Under the pieces are notes generated by a model that ran no database searches, was not told the DNA's origin, and saw only the letters and a program-made list of their open reading frames with translations. Shown piece by piece: positions 41,183 through 45,789 of a stretch of DNA of 45,789 nt. The translations under genes and the position numbers were made by a program. The stretch's first letter is position 1. Every line of letters starts with the position of its first letter. Origin of the DNA: Anaerolineae bacterium (GTDB taxonomy: Bacteria > Chloroflexota > Anaerolineae > Aggregatilineales > Phototrophicaceae); NCBI GenBank assembly GCA_025454525.1, contig JALOOG010000020.1:1-45789 (forward strand). The letters run 5' to 3'.

Positions 41183-42394
41183 GTGGCTGACTTATTTCAC
41201 AAAGCATATAATTTTACTCAAGCAAAAGAAGCGATGGAAATGGGCATTTACCCCTACTTCCGCGCTTTGAGTGATTCAGAAGGCACCACCGCGCACTTTG
41301 AAGGCAAAGAAGTGGTGATGATCGGTTCCAACAACTATCTCGGACTCACCACCGATCCCCGTGTCCGTCAAGCGGCCACCGAGGCCATCGAACGTTACGG
41401 CACGAGTGTCACCGGTTCACGCTTCTTAAACGGGACTCTTGAACTTCACCTTGAATTAGATCGCCGCCTTGCCCACTATGTCGGTAAAGAGGCCGCTTTG
41501 GTTTTCCCTACCGGCTATCAAACCAACGTTGGCACAATTTCCGCGTTGGTTGGTAAAGGCGATTATGTGATCATCGACAAAGACGATCACGCCAGCATCG
41601 TAGACGGCTGTCTAATGTGCCGTGGTGAATTAAAGCGTTTCCGTCACAACGACTTGAGCAGTCTTGAGGCCGTCCTCGAAAAACTTCCCGCCGATGCAGG
41701 AAAATTAGTTGTAGTAGACGGTGTTTATAGCATGGGCGGGGACATTTCTCCCCTACCCGAATTAGTCGAAATCTGCCAACGTTACGGCGCACGCATCATG
41801 GTAGATGACGCACACGGCATCGGCGTTACCGGGCGTGGACGTGGCACGGCCGCCCATTTCGGTTTAACCGATCAAGTCGATTTAATCATGGGGACATTCA
41901 GCAAGAGTTTTGCCAGCATCGGCGGATTCATTGCGGGTGATGCGGATATTGTTCACTACATCCAACATCATGCCCGTTCCTTGATTTTTTCCGCTGCCTT
42001 ACCTGCACCCAACGTCGCCGCCGTCTTAAAGGCCCTAGACATCCTTGAAACCGAGCCGGAGTTAGTCGATCGCCTTTGGTTCAATGCCGAATATATGCGT
42101 TCTGGTTTAAAATCCTTGGGTTACGACACCGGCCAGAGCAATGCCCCGATCATTCCGGTCTTGATCCGTGACGACATCCGCACGGTGTTAGCATGGCGCG
42201 CCTTGATCGAAGAAGGTGTTTACACCAATCCGGTAGTACCTCCCGGCGTACCACCGAACAACAGCCTTTTGCGTACCAGCTACATGGCCACTCACACCAC
42301 CGAACACCTTGATCGCGCCTTACAGAGTTTCAAAGTGGTCGGCGAACGTTTAGATCTGGTACATCTCGCACAACAGCCAGAAGAACAAGTCTAA
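41183..42394 (+). CDS. Alpha-oxoamine synthase-family PLP enzyme (serine palmitoyltransferase / KBL / BioF type)
   Basis: Joins an amino acid with an acyl-CoA, with loss of CO2 in most members. Fold type I PLP enzyme of 403 aa: SNNYLGLTTDPRV, GTSVTGSRFLNGT, DGVYSMGGDISPL, VDDAHGIGVTGRGRGT (PLP-binding Asp and His) and the Schiff-base Lys in GTFSKSFASIGG. The segment SIVDGCLMCRGELKRFRHND and the ending VPPGVPPNNSLLRTSYMATHT are closer to bacterial serine palmitoyltransferase than to BioF in my reading, but 2-amino-3-ketobutyrate CoA ligase cannot be excluded. It starts with GTG after CAGGAG (six bases). It is alone behind a long regulatory region. Confidence 0.85.
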   Translation: MADLFHKAYNFTQAKEAMEMGIYPYFRALSDSEGTTAHFEGKEVVMIGSNNYLGLTTDPRVRQAATEAIERYGTSVTGSRFLNGTLELHLELDRRLAHYVGKEAALVFPTGYQTNVGTISALVGKGDYVIIDKDDHASIVDGCLMCRGELKRFRHNDLSSLEAVLEKLPADAGKLVVVDGVYSMGGDISPLPELVEICQRYGARIMVDDAHGIGVTGRGRGTAAHFGLTDQVDLIMGTFSKSFASIGGFIAGDADIVHYIQHHARSLIFSAALPAPNVAAVLKALDILETEPELVDRLWFNAEYMRSGLKSLGYDTGQSNAPIIPVLIRDDIRTVLAWRALIEEGVYTNPVVPPGVPPNNSLLRTSYMATHTTEHLDRALQSFKVVGERLDLVHLAQQPEEQV

Positions 42395-42442
42395 ACCGTC
42401 CTGTCAGATGAGATCATTTTCTGTAATCTGTAACAGACACAA

Positions 42443-42494
42443 ATCACCCCACACCCATTCCCCTCCCAATGTTTGGGTAGGGGTTAGGGGTGAT
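42443..42494. repeat. Dispersed GC-rich repeat, copy D (divergent)
   Basis: Imperfect palindrome with arms atcacccc...cctcccaa and ttgggtaggggttaggggtgat. Similar in kind and base content to copies A-C but clearly diverged. It lies between the convergent PLP enzyme and recJ genes. Confidence 0.5.
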
Positions 42495-42505
42495 TGTCTA
42501 AACAG

Positions 42506-44791
42506 TTAGCGCATAAAATCAAGCGGTGCTTTTATAAAATAGTTTCGGAAGGCCCGGGTTTCATTTAACAGCGTCTCTAATTTTTCGGTTTCGGCTTGCC
42601 GTTGGGGGCCATCCGTTTTTTCGATCACGATTGTATCTATCGTCTTGTGAAGAATGCGGATGATCTGGCGCGCTTGTAGCTGTTCAAACCCAACATGAAT
42701 CGTATTTTCCCGTTGACCCAAGGCGGCTGCCGCTTGTAGCACATAAATGCGCCCTTCCCGTTGATTAAGTGCATATTTAGTGATCCCGATCAGTTGAGTC
42801 AAGAATTGTTTGATCTCATCATTAGGGTTGGCCACGCCGATCACATAGATTCGTTGTGGTTTAACCTGTTCAATCACGGTTTTTAGCGTTTTAATATCCG
42901 GGGGTGCGCTCCAAATCACTAGATCATCCGCTTGATACAGTTGGGTTCTCTGTTGGCTTTTAATCGGTTCAATCGCGACAGCTTCATTCCACACGCACGG
43001 ATGTTTTAAAGATGCGATCACGTTTTTGGGGTCAGCATGACTCCGCAAATCGATCCACTCCACTGCGTTAGGTGCGCTTTCAGCATTTTCGGCCGCCCGC
43101 ATATCAACATATTGCAAGCGAATTTCACGTTGTCCTTTGTATTGACTTTCGCGCAACGTAAACGCCACATCTACACGCCGATTTTCAAGCTGACTCGGTT
43201 CATCTATCCCAGCACGCCACCAGAGAACATCTTGCCGTGTTCCCTGTTCATTTTCGATCACCAACCGTAGATGTTCACCCGTCCGTCCGATCGTCCGCAC
43301 TTGCGCGATCCGTGCGTTTTTAGTGGCAAATAACAGTGCGGGATTTCCTGTCCCGAAGGGGGCCAATCGTGCCAAATCATGGAGCAGTGCAGGTTGAATT
43401 TCATCCAGAGTCAGGTAAGCATCAATTTGTAGCGTTGCATCAGTTTTTGTCACTCCTATCTCTGTTTGACGCATTGCCCGCACTGTATTCGCCAATTCAC
43501 GTCGAAATAGGCCGATTCGCTCTGGCAGGATACTGATCCCTGCTGCCATCGTATGCCCACCGTACCCTTCCAACAGATCGCGATGTGCCGTGATCGCCGC
43601 GGTAATATCCACGCCCGCAACCGAGCGAGCGGATCCACGTCCAATCTCACCTTCCGGCGTAGCGATCAACACCACCGGCCGCTGATATTTTTCAACCAAT
43701 CGATTCGCCACAATCCCAATCACACCGCCCACCCACGCCGGATGCGCCAACACCAACGCGGCATAATTGAGTAGATTCGGATCTTGTCGGATCTGCTCTT
43801 CGGCCCCTTGAAAGACTTGTTCGGTCAACAGCTTTCGCTCATTGTTAAACCCTTCGAGTCGCTGTGCCAAGATCCGCGCTTGTTCCAATTGATCTGTAGC
43901 GAGAAATTCCACCGCTTGCCGGGCATCGCTTAAACGCCCTAACGCATTTAAACGCGGCGCGATCTCAAAGCCGATCATTTCCTCATCAATCCGTGTGGGG
44001 TCAAGCTTGCCAATCTCGATCATTGCTTGTAACCCTAGCCGCCTCACGTCGCGCAGGATCACCAACCCTTTTTGCAACAAATATCGGGTATCGCCTCGCT
44101 GTACCGCCACATCGGCCACGATTCCTAATGCGACCAGATCCAAAAACCGCCCAGTATCTTGTCCCTCATACAGCGCTTCGATCAATTTATACGCACATCC
44201 CACTCCCGGCAAAGTTGCCAACGGGTGATCCGACGGGAGCATTTGCGGGTTAACACACGCGAATGCGTTGGGCAATTTTTCGGGCAATTTATGATGATCG
44301 GTGACGATCACATCGATCCCTTGCGCTTGTGCATGATCAATCGCCTCATATTCAGCGATCCCCGTATCACAAGTGATGATCAAGTCAATTTTGCCTTCAC
44401 CCAGCAGGCTTTTTAACCGTTCCAGCTTGATCCCATGGCCTTCGCTATGTCGATTCGGGATGTGATACTTAACTTCACCCCCGACCGCCCGTAGCGCGGT
44501 CACAAGGAGCGTGGTCGCCGTCTGTCCATCGACATCAAAATCCCCCCAGATCAAGATCGTTTGTCCAGTTTGAACCGCCTTTTTAACTCGCTCCACCGCT
44601 TTCGCCATATTCGGCAGATCATACGCCGACGCAGGTTGATACAACGCCGCGTCTAAAAACGTTTGTGCGTTCTCTATTTGATCGATCCCGCGCCGAATCA
44701 AGGTTTCTGTGATCAAGGGATGTCCGCCGATCACCTGATAAATCCGTTGATAAGTTTCAGGATGAACTGGAGGTGGATCAAGCCATAACAT
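42506..44791 (-). CDS. recJ: Single-stranded-DNA exonuclease RecJ
   Basis: 5'-3' exonuclease on single-stranded DNA in recombination and mismatch repair. DHH-family motifs in order: GDFDVDGQTATTLL (motif I), CDTGIAEYEA, VTDHHKLPE (the DHH motif), LDLVALGIVADV, and the DHHA1 part with GRGSARSVAG and GYGGHTMAAG. The OB-type domain follows. With 761 aa it is longer than the typical 560-600 because of a C-terminal extension of about 190 residues without motifs I can name. It lies 5 bases after the PD-(D/E)XK nuclease gene and is the last gene of the repair operon. Confidence 0.95.
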   Translation of the reverse strand: MLWLDPPPVHPETYQRIYQVIGGHPLITETLIRRGIDQIENAQTFLDAALYQPASAYDLPNMAKAVERVKKAVQTGQTILIWGDFDVDGQTATTLLVTALRAVGGEVKYHIPNRHSEGHGIKLERLKSLLGEGKIDLIITCDTGIAEYEAIDHAQAQGIDVIVTDHHKLPEKLPNAFACVNPQMLPSDHPLATLPGVGCAYKLIEALYEGQDTGRFLDLVALGIVADVAVQRGDTRYLLQKGLVILRDVRRLGLQAMIEIGKLDPTRIDEEMIGFEIAPRLNALGRLSDARQAVEFLATDQLEQARILAQRLEGFNNERKLLTEQVFQGAEEQIRQDPNLLNYAALVLAHPAWVGGVIGIVANRLVEKYQRPVVLIATPEGEIGRGSARSVAGVDITAAITAHRDLLEGYGGHTMAAGISILPERIGLFRRELANTVRAMRQTEIGVTKTDATLQIDAYLTLDEIQPALLHDLARLAPFGTGNPALLFATKNARIAQVRTIGRTGEHLRLVIENEQGTRQDVLWWRAGIDEPSQLENRRVDVAFTLRESQYKGQREIRLQYVDMRAAENAESAPNAVEWIDLRSHADPKNVIASLKHPCVWNEAVAIEPIKSQQRTQLYQADDLVIWSAPPDIKTLKTVIEQVKPQRIYVIGVANPNDEIKQFLTQLIGITKYALNQREGRIYVLQAAAALGQRENTIHVGFEQLQARQIIRILHKTIDTIVIEKTDGPQRQAETEKLETLLNETRAFRNYFIKAPLDFMR

Positions 44792-44796
44792 AAGCG

Positions 44797-45594
44797 TTAA
44801 AACTCAACTTCAGCAATTTGATCAAACGAAAGGTCAAAATCAACATCAGGATCGCTGTTAAACTCAAAATCTTCTAGGTTTCCCGCATTTTCACCCTTAC
44901 CGCGTTCGCATAGCGTCCGATATTGGCAAAACAAACACCGATGATGTTCTCCCGTGAGTTCAAACATCGTGCGCGTTTCGATCTCACGGATCAGATCGGT
45001 TAACTGTTCTTGATCTTTAATGTATTGTTCCCGATCATATGGAAAATCTTCTGGATCAAGGGGGTATTCCGCAAACCAATAGCGCATCATGATCTGTTCG
45101 GGTGGGATCATCGGATACACACTTGCCAACACATACCGATAAACGACCGTTTGCATCCGTTTTTGAAGCCATTCTCGTTTCGGGCGTTTGAGGCTAGTTT
45201 TCCAATCAACGATCACTATTTGTCCGGTTTCTTGTGCGATCAAATCATATTTAGCGATTAATCTATACCCCCCCACCGGTGCCGAGAGCGTCCGCTCCGC
45301 TGTTCGTTCTGCTGGAAGTCCCTCTAACCCGTACCGAAGGTAATTTTCCCACCATTTCTGGAGCTGATCATCTTTTTTTTCATAGACTATACGAAACAAC
45401 TTGTCTTCAGGCAACCCCAACATATGCTGATAGATCAACTGATGAAAGAGATCACCGGACATCATTTGACGTTCCCAAGCTTCTAACGGTTCAACTTGCA
45501 CCGCCGGGTACTTTAACTTTTGCAAATATTTTAACTCAAACCGACGTGGGCAATCGACATAATCTTGCAAACTGGTTTGACTAAAGATCATCAT
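44797..45594 (-). CDS. PD-(D/E)XK nuclease with Fe-S-type cysteines (RecB/Cas4-like)
   Basis: Nuclease of the RecB/AddB/Cas4 superfamily (PDDEXK_1), 265 aa. Visible motifs: His in [12 protein letters not shown], Asp in LIAKYDLIA, the Glu/Asp-x-Lys core in IVDWKTSLK, and the Q/Y helix [10 protein letters not shown] first cysteine in [10 protein letters not shown] and three near the end ([10 protein letters not shown]) have the arrangement that holds a [4Fe-4S] cluster in Cas4 and AddB. An acidic tail of about 35 residues follows ([13 protein letters not shown]...). Its ATG overlaps the stop of the UvrD-type helicase (ATGA), so helicase and nuclease are made together, like the split parts of an AddAB/RecBCD-type machine. 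No cas gene is near. Confidence 0.88.
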   Translation of the reverse strand: MMIFSQTSLQDYVDCPRRFELKYLQKLKYPAVQVEPLEAWERQMMSGDLFHQLIYQHMLGLPEDKLFRIVYEKKDDQLQKWWENYLRYGLEGLPAERTAERTLSAPVGGYRLIAKYDLIAQETGQIVIVDWKTSLKRPKREWLQKRMQTVVYRYVLASVYPMIPPEQIMMRYWFAEYPLDPEDFPYDREQYIKDQEQLTDLIREIETRTMFELTGEHHRCLFCQYRTLCERGKGENAGNLEDFEFNSDPDVDFDLSFDQIAEVEF

Positions 45595-45789
45595 GTTTTC
45601 TTCTTTTTGTTAGAGACGGGTTTCACGCTTTGGTATTCTTGCCAAAACGTTTGTAACGCGATCAAAGGGATCGCAGGTTGACGCAATCCATCGCGCCCAG
45701 TATTCCATGTAACGATCAATTCTCGCCGCGCCCGTGTGATCGCCACATACAACAGCCTAAGCCGCTCCGAGACATAATCTACTCGCGCC
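45591..45789 (-). CDS. C-terminal end of a UvrD/PcrA-type helicase (partial)
   Basis: Open frame running in from the right edge, 65 codons visible. It contains motif VI of superfamily 1 helicases: [19 protein letters not shown], followed by a short tail ending in NKKKKT. The rest of the gene is outside the window. The stop TGA overlaps the ATG of the nuclease gene by 4 bases. UvrD, PcrA, Rep and AddA/RecB share this motif, so the exact type is open. Confidence 0.88.
   Translation of the reverse strand, partial: ARVDYVSERLRLLYVAITRARRELIVTWNTGRDGLRQPAIPLIALQTFWQEYQSVKPVSNKKKKT

Noticed and set aside
44797-45594. Nuclease considered as Cas4 of a CRISPR system
   Set aside because: No repeat array and no cas1, cas2 or effector gene in the window; it overlaps a UvrD-type helicase and precedes recJ, which points to DNA repair.

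Overview
The window reads as chromosomal DNA of a free-living bacterium, most likely a member of the Chloroflexota (Anaerolineae-like). The main reason is the isoprenoid gene set: mevalonate kinase, isopentenyl phosphate kinase and a phosphomevalonate-type decarboxylase in one locus, and an archaeal-type thiolase / DUF35 / HMG-CoA synthase block with a class II HMG-CoA reductase in another. This alternative mevalonate route is known from Roseiflexus-type Chloroflexota. UDP-sulfoquinovose synthase, lipoproteins with Thr/Pro-rich linkers, frequent TTG/GTG starts and very tight gene packing fit the same assignment. I see no tRNA, rRNA, CRISPR array, transposase or phage gene.

Layout. 0-2.6 kb: a GT4 glycosyltransferase, an A-type Fe-S carrier and a SufR-like Fe-S regulator, with palindromes in both promoter regions. 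2.6-8.5 kb: pheA, asd and sqdB in a row, a terminator, then a HisD-like dehydrogenase overlapping an APH-fold kinase. 8.5-14.1 kb: a cell-envelope SH3 protein, a LysM/M23 lipoprotein, an SCP2 protein, a HEAT-repeat protein and an RseP-like site-2 protease. 14.2-17.9 kb: decarboxylase facing a ubiA-mvk-ipk operon. 17.9-21.1 kb: a peptide-type ABC importer without ATPases. 21.2-25.8 kb: a PrsW-like membrane protein, an anchored protein of unknown function, a secreted serine protease and tlyA. 25.9-31.5 kb: lepA; then cinA with two small genes that look like catalytically dead OMP decarboxylase and orotate phosphoribosyltransferase; then a sugar ABC ATPase. 31.5-35.4 kb: a two-component system flanked by two triple-PepSY proteins. 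35.5-39.7 kb: HMG-CoA operon. 39.7-45.8 kb: polysaccharide deacetylase, a small membrane protein, an AOS-family PLP enzyme behind a 46-bp palindrome, recJ, a PD-(D/E)XK nuclease and the end of a UvrD-type helicase.

How the genes work together. HMG-CoA synthase and reductase make mevalonate; mevalonate kinase, the decarboxylase and isopentenyl phosphate kinase turn it into IPP; the UbiA-family enzyme probably uses a polyprenyl product. The SufR-like protein probably controls itself and the Fe-S carrier through the palindromes. UvrD, the Fe-S-type nuclease and RecJ form a DNA end-processing module.

The most unusual signals are intact genes whose active sites are gone: the thiolase of the HMG-CoA operon has Asp in place of the nucleophilic Cys and Asn in place of the GHP-motif His; its DUF35 partner lacks the zinc ribbon; CinA has lost the deamidase motif and sits in an operon with dead PyrF- and PyrE-like proteins. 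A HisD homologue with altered zinc ligands is coupled to a kinase of unknown substrate. These are motif readings by eye; no alignment or database search was run.
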